A DNA stretch of 64,000 bases from Bacillus sp. OV322 (GCF_900112495.1 NZ_FOMA01000006.1:186001-250000), one strand, 5' to 3'; positions 1 to 9,016 are shown, counted from the first letter of the stretch. Numbers and translations: made by a program. Notes: generated from the letters alone by a model not told the origin.

Positions 1-1
1 A

Positions 2-76
2 GTTAAAAATTCATTAATTTACATCAAAGAACGAACAGCAGTTGAAAATCTTTGGCTCCACATGGATGAAAATTAA
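2..76 (+). CDS. C-terminal tail of an unrecognised gene cut by the window edge
   Basis: A reading frame is open from the window edge and ends at TAA 74-76. Its last residues include ERTAVENLW. The stop overlaps the ATG of the next small frame (TAATG), an arrangement typical of translational coupling. The visible part is too short to assign to a family, and it could belong to a decayed gene. Confidence 0.25.
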   Translation, partial: VKNSLIYIKERTAVENLWLHMDEN

Positions 77-309
77 TGGAACAATTTATTTTGAAAAAAT
101 CCAATAGCATATGGACGCTATTCATATCAAAGTCATTAAAAAAGGGACAGATGCGATCCTTCATCAATCTCAGATTGTTAAAAAGCACTCGTTATCAACG
201 AAAGGAAGTTAGAGGGAAAAAACTCCAATTATGGAATCGCATGATACACTTAGATTATCGAAATTTACAGTTAAATAATATTTCTTTTTTAAATCAAGCG
301 GAGCAATAA
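76..309 (+). CDS. unrecognised small ORF, possibly decayed
   Basis: This is a 77-codon frame beginning at the ATG that overlaps the preceding stop. The product is basic and shows no domain, signal peptide or membrane segment that I recognise. A second frame inside it, starting at an ATG near 112, is also protein-like for about 33 codons before it stops. The two frames together suggest a frameshifted remnant. It lies at the start of a gene-poor, decaying stretch. I assign no function. Confidence 0.2.
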   Translation: MEQFILKKSNSIWTLFISKSLKKGQMRSFINLRLLKSTRYQRKEVRGKKLQLWNRMIHLDYRNLQLNNISFLNQAEQ

Positions 310-393
310 GGTTTAAGAAGAGATGATAATGATTGGGGGGGGAATGTGCAATATTTCTTGTAGTTAAATGTTGTAAGTATTATATATGCTCTT

Positions 394-780
394 ATGGTAT
401 TTCTTCCAATTGAACTTATGGTGAATGTTTATAGAATAAGCAGGCTAACAAGTTGGGGAATTGGTACGATTAATATTTTGACGGGTGTCACGCTACTAAT
501 TGAAGTATTAGTTGGCACAATAATCCTTTTTTTATTAACAAAAAGATGGCTGACTGGGCGATTAGCAAACCTATGGACTGCCATCTTATGGATACCATAT
601 TCCGTACTTTTTATTTATGTATTCGCTTCTTTATTTCCGATAATTTCTGGTGGAGACGACCCAAATCCTGCCTCTGGTCTTTTAATAATTGGAGGAATGA
701 TAGTGTATCCATTTTATATACTGATTCTTAATTTTTTTTGTATGACAACTCATGAAAAAATGATTAAAACTGCTTTATGA
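394..780 (+). CDS. small hypothetical membrane protein
   Basis: The 128-residue product is strongly hydrophobic, with about three predicted membrane segments (residues ~30-50, 62-86 and 95-118) and a short basic loop after the first (TKRW). No convincing ribosome binding site precedes the ATG, and the frame is open upstream to a TAG at 361, so the true N-terminus may be missing. I do not recognise the family. The surrounding DNA lacks other intact genes, so this may be a truncated survivor. Confidence 0.45.
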   Translation: MVFLPIELMVNVYRISRLTSWGIGTINILTGVTLLIEVLVGTIILFLLTKRWLTGRLANLWTAILWIPYSVLFIYVFASLFPIISGGDDPNPASGLLIIGGMIVYPFYILILNFFCMTTHEKMIKTAL

Positions 781-1108
781 AACACAAAAATGAGAATTGT
801 ACGTAAAGAAATGAGGGTGCAGGTTAGATAAGACGAATATACAAGATTAGAACATACACAAAATTGAAGTTATATTTTTATCGTCAAAACAACATTTAAC
901 TTAAGGGTTGGCCTTATGAGTTCTGATGATTTAAGAGTGTCTTTAGTAACAACCACTATTTATCTTCTTAGTTGCAATAGTTGCATTTTGTTCTGCATGG
1001 TATATGGAGTGAAAAAACATTATCTATACATCTATCTCTACGGCCAAAAGAAATTGTATTAAGATTGAAATAATACCTGAAATTGGAGATGGGTTCTGAT
1101 GCAGCAAT
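781..1108. other. intergenic stretch without an intact gene
   Basis: There is only a short frame at 916 (about 48 codons) and a hydrophobic fragment in another frame at about 945-1005 ending in a stop. Neither has good start signals. I read this as decayed DNA. Confidence 0.4.
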
Positions 1109-1142
1109 AAAGGAGCCCAAAAATTAGGACTCCCTTTTTTTT
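1109..1142. terminator. bidirectional terminator after the yjcZ-like gene
   Basis: A GGAGCCC/GGACTCC hairpin with an 8-nt loop is followed by eight T on the plus strand and by TTTATT on the minus strand. It lies 20 bp beyond the stop of the minus-strand YjcZ-type gene. Confidence 0.65.
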
Positions 1143-1160
1143 ATTGCTTTTGCGGCAGTA

Positions 1161-1316
1161 TTAGTAACCGCCGTACCCGTAACCGCCTCCACCATAGCCT
1201 CCGCCGAAACCACCGGCACAACTACATCCAACAATGATTAGGAGGATAAACAGAACAACCACAAAGGCAAAACCGCCTCCGACTCCGTATCCACCAACAC
1301 CAGCTCCATCTGACAT
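1161..1316 (-). CDS. YjcZ family sporulation micropeptide
   Basis: This 51-residue product has the YjcZ layout: a short Gly-rich N-terminus, one hydrophobic helix (about residues 16-31, then C31 and C33) and a C-terminal tail of Gly/Tyr repeats (GGGYGGGGYGYGGY). A strong Shine-Dalgarno (AAGGGGGAT) precedes the ATG, and a terminator hairpin follows. Proteins of this family are tiny membrane peptides common in Bacillus and often linked to sporulation; their mechanism is unknown. It is the only clearly intact gene in the first 2.3 kb. Confidence 0.85.
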   Translation of the reverse strand: MSDGAGVGGYGVGGGFAFVVVLFILLIIVGCSCAGGFGGGYGGGGYGYGGY

Positions 1317-1844
1317 TTTAAATCCCCCTTTTATACAGGGTAGGTATTACATGGGTAAGATTATATTATGTATGAATAAATGAAATGACACTCCTTTTCA
1401 ATGACATTGACTAAATTAGTTGAATTGACCCCCAACTTTGTTCGCTTGCCTCCCCTTTATCAAGTTCACCATAGACGTGTTGAAAATGATCATGTAAATA
1501 ATTTGCAAGAGCAAAGGGGTTTTTGGCACTACCAAAAGTGTAAGCAGTACAAGTTCTGCCAAAACGATGGGTACAGGTGTTTTTTCATTATATAAACCGA
1601 TTATCCTGATTTTCAGGAGGAGAAGCTAGCATGATAACAAATGCATATACATTAAAATCTCAATTTTAACTGTATATCTTTAATAGAATAAAAGGTACTA
1701 ATAACTCAAGCGGGTATCTGGGTTTGTCATTTAACTGGAAACCATTAAGGCTAATATATATGAATTCAGAAAAGAGATTGGCTGTACGTTATAAATGATA
1801 ACGAGGCGGATCCGTGTGTTTTAATGCGGATTATCAACACTAAA
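1317..1844. other. gene-free stretch with a coding-like remnant
   Basis: On the minus strand about 50 codons from ~1580 down to a TAG at 1411-1413 read like protein (motif SAKNPFALANYL) but lack a start. On the plus strand a good RBS at 1615 leads only to a 12-codon frame at 1631. I see no intact gene. Confidence 0.3.
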
Positions 1845-2230
1845 CTAGACAGTTTTTATATGGTTTCCAAGTTTATACTTGAAAGGTCTTAAGTAGCTTA
1901 ACGTTCCGTGAATTTGAATGTGATTAAACCGATGGAAGTAATTCTGAAGTTCTCTTGTTGACTTGAAGATGTCGATGACAGAGGATGTCATATTGTCTTC
2001 AGAAGCTCTTTTTTTCTCTGCGTAGTAGTATCAGTTATTTTCAGGTGGAGAGAGTTTGTCGTTTTCCATGAATGAACAGAATTCAGGCATTGGCTCACCC
2101 CCTTATTTATAGAAGAAGGCATAAGGTCATATTCTCGAATCAAATCCTTTTTTGGTTTTCCATTTTGGAAAGCTGAACAATCTGTTGCTTAAATTTTTCT
2201 TAGTCAATGTCTGCGTTGTTTATTAGTCAT
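1845..2230 (-). pseudogene. remnant of an IS3-family transposase (OrfA head joined to OrfB tail)
   Basis: Read on the minus strand, an ATG at 2230 starts MTNKQRR and is followed, across several stops and frameshifts, by QNGKPKKDLIREYDL and a PSS-K segment, the helix-turn-helix of IS3-family OrfA. Further down (about 2010 to the stop at 1845-1847) comes a frame containing NHIQIHGTLSYL, which matches the conserved C-terminal end of the OrfB DDE transposase. Most of OrfB, including the catalytic residues, is missing, so a large internal deletion has occurred. No clear terminal inverted repeats remain. The group within IS3 (IS150-like) is a guess. Confidence 0.7.
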
Positions 2231-2329
2231 CGTAGATTCATAAAATAATAATTTTTTTCTATAATAGCCTGTACACATTATTTCTCATAACATATTATAT
2301 TCTGATATAACTTTTCGGGAGATGATGGA

Positions 2330-3187
2330 ATGCACGATATGGGAGAGCAGCCAGATAGGCTTTGTATGGATTTTGCAGGCATATTGGGGGCAACGCCAGG
2401 AGTAATAAACGGTGTATGCACCGCAACTAGATTTCGGAGAAACATACACCCTACTGTTTTAGGGCGCAGAGCAGAGTCTTTTATGTTCATTCCCCAAGCT
2501 TTTTCGTTTGAAAATATGGGGCCAAATGGTAAAGCTTTATGTTTAGGTGAAACTGTTCTACTTCAAGAGGAAGTAAATCCTTTTATGTCCCGGCTGCGTG
2601 AACAGGGCATTATAGTAACTGCTCTTCATAATCACTGGTTATTTGAAGAGCCGCGTCTATTGTATATGCATTGGGAATCAATAGACCATCCTCTATCTTT
2701 TGCGAAGAAAACACGTGACGCTCTTGATGTATTAATTAAGAAGAATATAGGTAATAAAGATAGAAGAGTAAATGGCAGAGAGTTTTCCCGGGAAGAAGAA
2801 GCAATTTGTATTGAATTTGATAGAATTTTAAGTGGTGATATGCATACGTTTGAAGACGGCATTTGCACAGTAATGAGATCGCGTACCTCCATTAGACCGA
2901 CTGTATTAGGTAGAAGGGGAAGGTCTTTTCTTCTTGTTCCGCAAATGTTCACATTTGAATCTATGAGTTCTGATGGAAGAGCCCTTTGCAGTGGAGAAAC
3001 TGTAATTTTAGAGGACGAATTAAATCCATTTATTAGCAGGCTGCGAGAGCATAATATCATTGTGACTGCGTTCCACAATCACTGGTTATTTGATAATCCT
3101 CGATTAATGTATATCCACTGGGAAAAGATTGACCATCCTTTAAATTTTGCCAAAAATGTGAGAGAAGCATTGAACGTTTTGCGTTAA
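2330..3187 (+). CDS. tandem DUF1259 (LppY/LpqO-type) protein
   Basis: The 285-residue protein consists of two similar domains, about residues 8-137 and 155-285. Each has a TVLGRR element (42-47 and 191-196), a GKALCLGET or GRALCSGET element and a late HNHWLF (100-105 and 249-254) followed by PRLxYxHWE. These features fit DUF1259, whose members usually carry one or two such units; the biochemical role is not established. There is no signal peptide, so it is probably cytoplasmic. A GGGAGA site lies just ahead of the ATG and a terminator follows at 3309. It lies between an IS remnant and the DUF2935 pair and appears monocistronic. Confidence 0.75.
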   Translation: MHDMGEQPDRLCMDFAGILGATPGVINGVCTATRFRRNIHPTVLGRRAESFMFIPQAFSFENMGPNGKALCLGETVLLQEEVNPFMSRLREQGIIVTALHNHWLFEEPRLLYMHWESIDHPLSFAKKTRDALDVLIKKNIGNKDRRVNGREFSREEEAICIEFDRILSGDMHTFEDGICTVMRSRTSIRPTVLGRRGRSFLLVPQMFTFESMSSDGRALCSGETVILEDELNPFISRLREHNIIVTAFHNHWLFDNPRLMYIHWEKIDHPLNFAKNVREALNVLR

Positions 3188-3308
3188 AGATTCTTTCAAA
3201 TGGAGAAAAGGAAAATTTCGACATTCTCCTTTTGTAGCTATTGATCTCCAATAGATGTTGTTACCTAATCGCTTATTGGAGTGTCCCTCAAATTATTAAT
3301 AATTTGAT

Positions 3309-3352
3309 CATAAATAAGGCCCCTACCTAAGATTAAGGGCCCTATTTATGCT
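3309..3352 (+). terminator. terminator after the DUF1259 gene
   Basis: CATAAATAAGGCCC pairs with GGGCCCTATTTATG around a 14-nt loop, followed by CTTTTAAT. It lies 122 bp after the stop codon. Confidence 0.55.
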
Positions 3353-3735
3353 TTTAATGTTGAATTATTTTTCCTTTTTCACACCCATATGATTTGCCTG
3401 GATCGTGGGGTATATTTACATTTCTGCAGAATAGCTGGACTTGGATTAAGTTGGGCAGGATAATCCTTAAGAAGATGTTATTGTTTAATGATAATAAAGT
3501 TGATTAAAAAACAGCATTTTAAGTGGGAATAAAGTTGTGAAAAAAAGGAAAAACTCTTGGCAAGGTTTTTCCTTAAATTTTAAACAACATTATTAATATC
3601 TTTTATGGGGTTTCACTTCCTCTTGCGATTGCAGTTAAGTAACTTTTTTTAAATTGATCTGAAGTAAGAACGGTATTATGCGAGTTTAGTAGTTCAAAAT
3701 TAAATGATTTTATTGTAATTTCACAGTTATTTAAC
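3353..3735. other. intergenic stretch; hairpin only
   Basis: No gene is supported here. A GGAAAAAC/GTTTTTCC hairpin at about 3547-3574 could terminate transcription of the minus-strand DUF2935 gene. The rest is AT-rich without coding signals. Confidence 0.35.
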
Positions 3736-4584
3736 TTATCTGGATTGTGGTGTACCACTTGTAAGATGAAAATCATACATATCAATTATTTCAAGGAATC
3801 TATCAGCTTCACGGAAAACATGGTCGGCTAAAAGTGGATGGATGATACTCTTTATTTTACATTGCTCAATTAAATCTCGTGCAGTTTTCTTGAAGTCCCG
3901 AAGAGATGAGACCGATACACGATTTTGATCCAGGAATTGATCTAAAAGGGGAACTGTTTGAGATTGTGGCTTCATAGATTCTAAGTCTATTGCTTGATAC
4001 ATTAATTGATCAAAATCATTACTGAAATTCCGGGCCATATCAACAAGCTTTCTTTCTGATGGATCAAGAAGGTGACCAATAAATTTAGCATGGTCTGCCA
4101 TAATTCTTAAAAAGAAAACATTTTCTTTAATAATGGCATCAGGAAGAGCTTTCAATTTGCCTTCATTTAGTTCAATTAAACGTTTTCTGAAATAGTTAGC
4201 TTCCCTGCTTGTATGATCAACTAACAGTGGGAAATTATTTGCCCCCGGCAATTTGCATGTGAGAATTAATCCTAAAACTTTTCGTTTGAATCCGAAAATA
4301 TTGGTTGCAGCTTGTTGTACCTCTGTATTGAATCCTTTTATTTGCTCAGGATCTGTTTGGTTTGTATAGGAATGTGCGGTTTGTTCGATGTGTTCAAACA
4401 ATTTGTAAAATTGATTAGCCTCGTGGATTAGTTGAGTATCCTCTGCTCTAAAACCCAATCGGAGAAATAAAGAATGCTCTTTCATGATTCTGGACCAAAA
4501 ACGAATTTCATTTAATGATCGCTCAACAAACATTCCAGATGTCACACCCGTATCAGGATGTAATGAGGCTTCATCCATATTCAT
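3736..4584 (-). CDS. DUF2935 protein (four-helix, putative metal-binding)
   Basis: The 282-residue, all-helical product carries two DUF2935 units. Signature strings are FWSRIMKEH in unit one and FFLRIMADHAKF in unit two, each ending in a DHxxREAxxF element (DHTSREANYF, DHVFREADRF). The repeated His/Glu pattern resembles hemerythrin-like di-metal bundles; the family's function is unknown. I chose the ATG at 4584 because a run of seven G lies 6 nt upstream; an upstream in-frame ATG at 4638 has no such site. It is divergent from a second DUF2935 gene at 4927. Confidence 0.8.
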   Translation of the reverse strand: MNMDEASLHPDTGVTSGMFVERSLNEIRFWSRIMKEHSLFLRLGFRAEDTQLIHEANQFYKLFEHIEQTAHSYTNQTDPEQIKGFNTEVQQAATNIFGFKRKVLGLILTCKLPGANNFPLLVDHTSREANYFRKRLIELNEGKLKALPDAIIKENVFFLRIMADHAKFIGHLLDPSERKLVDMARNFSNDFDQLMYQAIDLESMKPQSQTVPLLDQFLDQNRVSVSSLRDFKKTARDLIEQCKIKSIIHPLLADHVFREADRFLEIIDMYDFHLTSGTPQSR

Positions 4585-4926
4585 TTGCAAACCCCCCCAA
4601 TAATACTGCATTCGTTCTATTCTTATTAACATGTACATATAAAAATACCAGAATAAAAATTCACTGTGGCTATAAAGGTACAGTGAGGAAGCTGCGGTGA
4701 TCTTACCCCTTCTTACCTTGTATGCTGTTTAGCAGTTCGCTTTTAATTTTTGCTTGAAAATAAAGGATAAAGGTTGTGAATAAGCGTATTGGAGTTCTTA
4801 ACAAAACGATTTCTTACTGGGCGCCGTTTGATTCTGCGCCAAGCCACGTCTTTTATTCAAAATGTTGCATAAAATGTTAGCTTGAAAGAATATGTTTTAA
4901 ATAGTATGACTGAGAGGGGAGATTAT

Positions 4927-5724
4927 GTGCCTAATGGTTTTGAAAAAGCTGCTAAATTTGAAAATGGGTTCTGGCTTCAAATATTAGGCGATCACGCCCG
5001 TTTTATACATGACTCACTGGTACCGCAAGAAAAAGAATGGATTGATACAGCGAACTATTTTATCCAAACCTTCGATCAACTCCTAAGCTGTGTTGAAGGG
5101 GGCAATTTAGTAGAGCTGAGTGTGAGAGCAGAAGAAGAAACTATAAAGTTGAGAGAATACAAACTTAAAATTATGGAGCATCAACTTGTAGGGAAGATTT
5201 CAATACATCTTAGTCCGGTTTTTTTTAACCATATGGTAAATGAATTGGAAGAATACTTACTTGTATTAAAGTATTTGAAAAAAGGTGAGGTTCCACCCAT
5301 ATTCCATGAGTTGCATCACCATTTAATTTGGTTGTTTGATGCAGCTGGACATGCAGGGGCTATTTCAAACAATTTGGAATGGGTTGAAAAACGCATTAAA
5401 AATATGAGTGATGATTTTGCAAAAGTTTTTGAGGCCTTTTATTTAAAAGCTGTTGAATTGACAGGCTTCCTCCGCACAAATATCACATCATTCCCGGCAC
5501 TTAAACGGTTTAATAAGGATGTCTCACTTGAAATGAAGCTGTTTATGAACTTTTTAAATGAAATAGAGGAACTAAGGCTTAGCAAGGAGGCATTAGGAAC
5601 TTTTGCCGCGCTGATGGCTGACCATATGTTCAGAGAAGAATGCTATTATTTGATGAAGCTCGCTGAATCCACCCAAGCAGATGTGCCGGATTGTAATCCT
5701 GCAAAACCGCGCTTACAAGAATAA
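4927..5724 (+). CDS. second DUF2935 protein
   Basis: This 265-residue helical protein is a paralogue of the gene at 3736. It contains FWLQILGDHARF near its start, repeated as WLFDAAGHAGAI in the second half, and a C-terminal DHMFREECYY. The GTG at 4927 is chosen because AGGGGA lies 6 nt upstream; the same frame also runs back to a TTG at 4882 without a good site. The His/Glu positions are less regular than in the neighbour (unit one ends in VFFNHMVNELEEYL), so the metal site may have diverged. Regulation is not visible. Confidence 0.8.
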   Translation: MPNGFEKAAKFENGFWLQILGDHARFIHDSLVPQEKEWIDTANYFIQTFDQLLSCVEGGNLVELSVRAEEETIKLREYKLKIMEHQLVGKISIHLSPVFFNHMVNELEEYLLVLKYLKKGEVPPIFHELHHHLIWLFDAAGHAGAISNNLEWVEKRIKNMSDDFAKVFEAFYLKAVELTGFLRTNITSFPALKRFNKDVSLEMKLFMNFLNEIEELRLSKEALGTFAALMADHMFREECYYLMKLAESTQADVPDCNPAKPRLQE

Positions 5725-5846
5725 TGATGATGAATTGACAAGTTTGTTGATGATTACACAATTATCTTCTTCATTAGCAGTTCGCCTTTTAGTTTGCTCG
5801 TTTTAATGGTAATAGTACCAAAGAAAGTTAGCTGGAGGCGTTTAAT

Positions 5847-6024
5847 GTGTTAGTGGTTACCACAGAAAAAATTTAAGGTTATAAAATTATAGAAGTAAAA
5901 GGACCTGTATTTGGTCTGATTGTAAGAAGTAGAGGAAGTAAATATCGACCCGGTAACAGGCAAAAAAACAAGGTTGTATTATAATCCAGATACAGGTGAA
6001 CGCTTTTATAAAAAAGATAAATAA
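5847..6024 (+). pseudogene. broken YbjQ (DUF74) gene head joined to an unrelated tail
   Basis: A GGAGG site precedes a GTG at 5847. The frame begins LVVTTEKI, hits TAA where the family has Glu, and continues GYKIIEVKGPVFGLI, which is the N-terminus of YbjQ-type (DUF74, putative heavy-metal-binding) proteins. The conserved middle is missing. From about 5935 a different frame reads VNIDPVTGKKTRLYYN to a stop at 6022-6024, unlike YbjQ. This is a nonsense mutation plus a deletion or fusion. Confidence 0.6.
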
Positions 6025-6127
6025 TTGTATATGCAAGGAAAATATAATAGCAATAAACCATGATTTTTATAAAAATCGTGTTTTTTTTGCTGAAAAATGA
6101 AATGTAACAATTGCACTAACGTGTACG

Positions 6128-6323
6128 TTAGGTGAAGTTACGCTTGTGATATCTTAAGGGATATGATAAAAATGCAAACAGAAAAGCAACCAACGAGCCC
6201 AAGATGGCGCCTATTTGCCAGGGTACTGTTTTTTTCTGGTTTTCTAAAAACAATCAAAACCAGCAGTTCACCGGCTGTGTAAGGCATAATAAATTCTAAC
6301 CATTCTAAAGAATCTTTTTTTAC
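6128..6323 (-). pseudogene. small membrane protein gene broken by a frameshift
   Basis: On the minus strand one frame reads IMPYTAGELLVLIVFRKPEK. After a run of seven A (6213-6232 region) the hydrophobic sequence continues in the next frame as PWQIGAILGSLVAFLFAFL to a stop at 6128-6130. Together they would form a two-helix membrane protein of about 65 residues. No start codon with an RBS is visible. A length change in the A run is the likely lesion; a sequencing error is possible. Confidence 0.35.
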
Positions 6324-6584
6324 CCCTTTTTATTAATCAAAGTATTAATAATAATTCGGAAAATCAAATTAAAATTCTTTTCATTACTAATATTTAACAT
6401 CGTTTTAAACTAACGTATGTATTCGTATTATAGTGTTAACCAGTATTACTGTTTGCTCTTTTTTTTGGAACCTATTACTTCAGTAGGCAAGATTAACGTA
6501 CGAGTGGGCGGGGGGAAGATCTCGTGAACTAAACTGTTCACCCCCATTTGCAGAATGTTGTTTGAGGCTCGTTGGGACGTATGA

Positions 6585-6911
6585 TCTCGAGTAACAAACG
6601 AAGCTATCGAACTGCAGGAAGGTATAGGGGTTATTGGCGAGTACACTAGAGGAGAGATTTTGAGCCTAGTGGATGGTCTGGTTGTAGCCAAAAGAGAAAG
6701 CGAGGCTCAAGCCTTTTTAGAAAAAGATGAAAACAAGCCTTAGATAGTAAAGACGGATGCAGTTGATGCCCGGCATCTTTATGTTTTTTTTTGCGGTAAA
6801 ATTGAATACTCCGTAATAATTGCAGAAAGTGTGGACATTATGTACTGGCACCTGCTAAAAGACGAAAACGGTAAAGATGTTGGAAATGATTCATTTAAAG
6901 AACTACAATAA
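6585..6911 (+). pseudogene. unrecognised gene remnant with one in-frame stop
   Basis: One plus-strand frame is protein-like across 108 codons, interrupted once by TAG at 6741-6743. The first part includes VTNEAIELQEGIGVIGEY and the second VIIAESVDIMYWHLLKDENG, ending at TAA 6909-6911. No start codon or RBS precedes it. I do not recognise the family. Codon quality on both sides of the stop suggests a real gene that recently lost its 5' end and gained a nonsense codon. Confidence 0.35.
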
Positions 6912-7139
6912 CATAAATGCGTACGGCACTCATAAATGGGTGTCTTTTCTTTTTTAAAAGGTGCAGCCCATAATATATTAGTACCTTTGGGAATCAGTAT
7001 AGAGATTCATAAATGTAATATGTATTGATAATTAGATTGAGAAATACTTAGATAAAGGGTGGGGGAAAAGAGGGTTTTTTAAACTTTTGTATAAATTTAT
7101 ATTTGTCTGCTATATAAAATAAATGTAGGTGGAGGGATA

Positions 7140-7592
7140 ATGATGAAACCCGTCAACATACCGGATCTTTCAGCAAGTCTTTTTAATCTCACAGTAGAGC
7201 GGAAAATGAATGTACAGCCAAATGTCCTTTTCGATGCGTGGACAAACCAATTTGACCGTTGGTTTGCGGCGCCTGGGAGCGTAATTATGGAGGGAGAAGT
7301 CAACACAGCCTTCTTTTTTGAAACTGAATTTGAAGATAAACGTTACCCTCATTACGGCAGGTTTTTGAAGCTTGAGCAAAACAGCCTTATTGAAATCACA
7401 TGGGTCACTGGAGCGGGGGGAACAAAAGGAGCCGAGACGGTTGTTGCTGTTAAGCTTGAGCCATGCGGAAACGGCACGAAATTGTATCTTACACATTCAG
7501 GATTCCCAGACGAGGAATCCAGGGATCAGCACAAACAAGCATGGCCGTTAGTGCTTGAACAGTTGGACAGAAGAATGCTGGAAGCCACATGA
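7140..7592 (+). CDS. SRPBCC (AHSA1-like) domain protein
   Basis: The 150-residue protein has the START/AHSA1 layout: an early VERKMNVQPNVLFDAWT strand-helix unit, a WFAAPG turn, a central YGRFLKLEQ and ITWVTGAGG strand pair, and a C-terminal helix (WPLVLEQLDRRM). These helix-grip proteins bind hydrophobic ligands; the ligand here is unknown. GGAGGG precedes the paired ATGs at 7140 and 7143. It lies 98 bp ahead of the APH-like kinase gene on the same strand. Confidence 0.8.
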   Translation: MMKPVNIPDLSASLFNLTVERKMNVQPNVLFDAWTNQFDRWFAAPGSVIMEGEVNTAFFFETEFEDKRYPHYGRFLKLEQNSLIEITWVTGAGGTKGAETVVAVKLEPCGNGTKLYLTHSGFPDEESRDQHKQAWPLVLEQLDRRMLEAT

Positions 7593-7690
7593 AAAGTGAA
7601 AAGGATAGAGGCCTTGAAGATAAAACAAAGAGTATTATAATATTTCTCTTATTAACAAAATAGATTTATTATAGAGTGAGGGTAAGTTTG

Positions 7691-8554
7691 ATGCTGAATC
7701 GTGTTATCAAAGAATTTGGACTGAAGATTCAATTGATTAGCGAAGTTGAGGATTCCCATAGTTCAACAGTCTATAAATGTACTTTGTCTAATGGTGTAAT
7801 TGTTTTTTTGAAAATCCCATATACAAAATTGAAATGCCAGCGGGAAAGAGAAGGCTATGACATTTTGAAAGGAAGGATTGCCATTCCAGATATGCTGGGG
7901 TATTGGTCTGGTGATGAAGAATGTACTGGTGCTTTTTTATTATCTGAATTAAAAGGAAAACCGCTGTCATTAAAGGCTTCGCCGCTAGCAGCGTTTCAGG
8001 TAGGGGTCCTTCAGGCTGAGATGCATACTATCGGTCCAAGTTCAGAAAAAGTGTTAAATGGCATACAAAATGAATTTGCAGACTGGTCTCATTTTATTGA
8101 AAAACAATTTTATAGCTTTGCTGAGGATGTAAGTCTCGTTTTGGATGCGCATTTATATCAAAAGTCCATTGAAAAATTCGAGAAAATGAAAAATCAGCTT
8201 CCCGCTCCGGATGGACCAAGCTTTGTACATATGGACTTTCGTCCGGCAAACATAATTGTTGATAATAATAGAGTTTCAGGACTTATAGATTTTGAGAGTG
8301 TAAGGTTTGGTTCAACAGAAATGGATTTCACCAAACTATACCGTGATTTTCTGCGTTTTGATCCCTCCTTATATAACGCCTATCGGGATGGCTATAACAG
8401 TATCAGACCATTGATTGAATTAGAAAATGTATTGCCTTTTTATCGATTTATGGATGCTTTCAATAGTATAGGATGGTGTAAACGCCGCGGAATTAAGAAA
8501 AATGCTTTGTTTTTAGAAGAAAATGTAGCGAATTTAAAAAAATTTATCCTTTAA
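7691..8554 (+). CDS. aminoglycoside phosphotransferase (APH) family kinase
   Basis: The 287-residue product has the APH fold. The catalytic loop is H180-M-D182-F-R-P-A-N187 and the metal-binding Asp lies in GLIDFE (about D200). An N-terminal lobe strand with the expected Lys is in VIVFLKIP. The family phosphorylates small alcohols, choline-like compounds or aminoglycosides, and the substrate cannot be read from sequence. The ATG at 7691 has GAGGGT 8 nt upstream and is preferred over the GTG at 7676. A terminator follows at 8672. It is probably metabolic rather than a resistance gene, since no mobile context is attached. Confidence 0.75.
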   Translation: MLNRVIKEFGLKIQLISEVEDSHSSTVYKCTLSNGVIVFLKIPYTKLKCQREREGYDILKGRIAIPDMLGYWSGDEECTGAFLLSELKGKPLSLKASPLAAFQVGVLQAEMHTIGPSSEKVLNGIQNEFADWSHFIEKQFYSFAEDVSLVLDAHLYQKSIEKFEKMKNQLPAPDGPSFVHMDFRPANIIVDNNRVSGLIDFESVRFGSTEMDFTKLYRDFLRFDPSLYNAYRDGYNSIRPLIELENVLPFYRFMDAFNSIGWCKRRGIKKNALFLEENVANLKKFIL

Positions 8555-8671
8555 TTCTGGTGAGTACACAGCATTCTTCTTCGACCGAAATCTATACTGA
8601 TAGTTTCAAGAATGAAGCAATGTTTTAAAGTGATGGTGAGCTGCCAAAACATGAGGAACTCTGCAAAAATA

Positions 8672-8704
8672 AAGACTGAACTCGACAACCTGTTCAGTCT
8701 TTTC
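8672..8704 (+). terminator. terminator after the APH-like gene
   Basis: AAGACTGAAC pairs with GTTCAGTCTT around a 10-nt loop and is followed by TTTCC. Confidence 0.65.
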
Positions 8705-8859
8705 CAGAAAACAATCCAACGAGCTTCTGGCCATCTCTTGTTCTGGAGAAGGCAAATGGGGCTATCATCTTTTTTGGGGGATTAAATTCTGAATTACTAG
8801 TATGGGTGTTCCATAGGGGGCAAATTTAATTAGTAATAAAAGTCTCATAGAAAATTTAA

Positions 8860-9016
8860 TTAATTGTGATATAAAATGTTTTGCAAAACTTCATTAACAA
8901 TTTCCTCGTAACTCTTTTCTTCTTCAAATTTTCATTTCACCCAATTACGCATTAATGTCCATTTCAAAAAAGGTTAATAATACTTGAAGAGCTTTTTCTG
9001 TCTGCGTAAATAAATG
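8860..9016 (-). pseudogene. C-terminal stub of a TetR-family regulator
   Basis: On the minus strand one frame reads TEKALQVLLTFF. After a frameshift and one TGA it continues with MRNWVK and KFEEEKSYEEIVNEVLQNIL to a stop at 8860-8862. This matches the ligand-domain end of TetR regulators that often sit divergent to drug pumps. The DNA-binding half is absent. The next plus-strand gene is a DHA2-type efflux pump, so it is probably the pump's former repressor. The family call is from sequence pattern only. Confidence 0.45.

Noticed and set aside
1401-1595. 64-codon plus-strand frame
   Set aside because: There is no RBS and the composition is not protein-like; the opposite strand is more coding-like but also degraded.
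2632-3078. 148-codon open frame on the minus strand
   Set aside because: It is a mirror of the DUF1259 duplication on the plus strand; no RBS or recognisable product.
7691-8554. Acquired aminoglycoside-resistance gene
   Set aside because: The kinase has the APH fold, but no mobile element, integron or resistance partner is attached; the family is broad and mostly metabolic.
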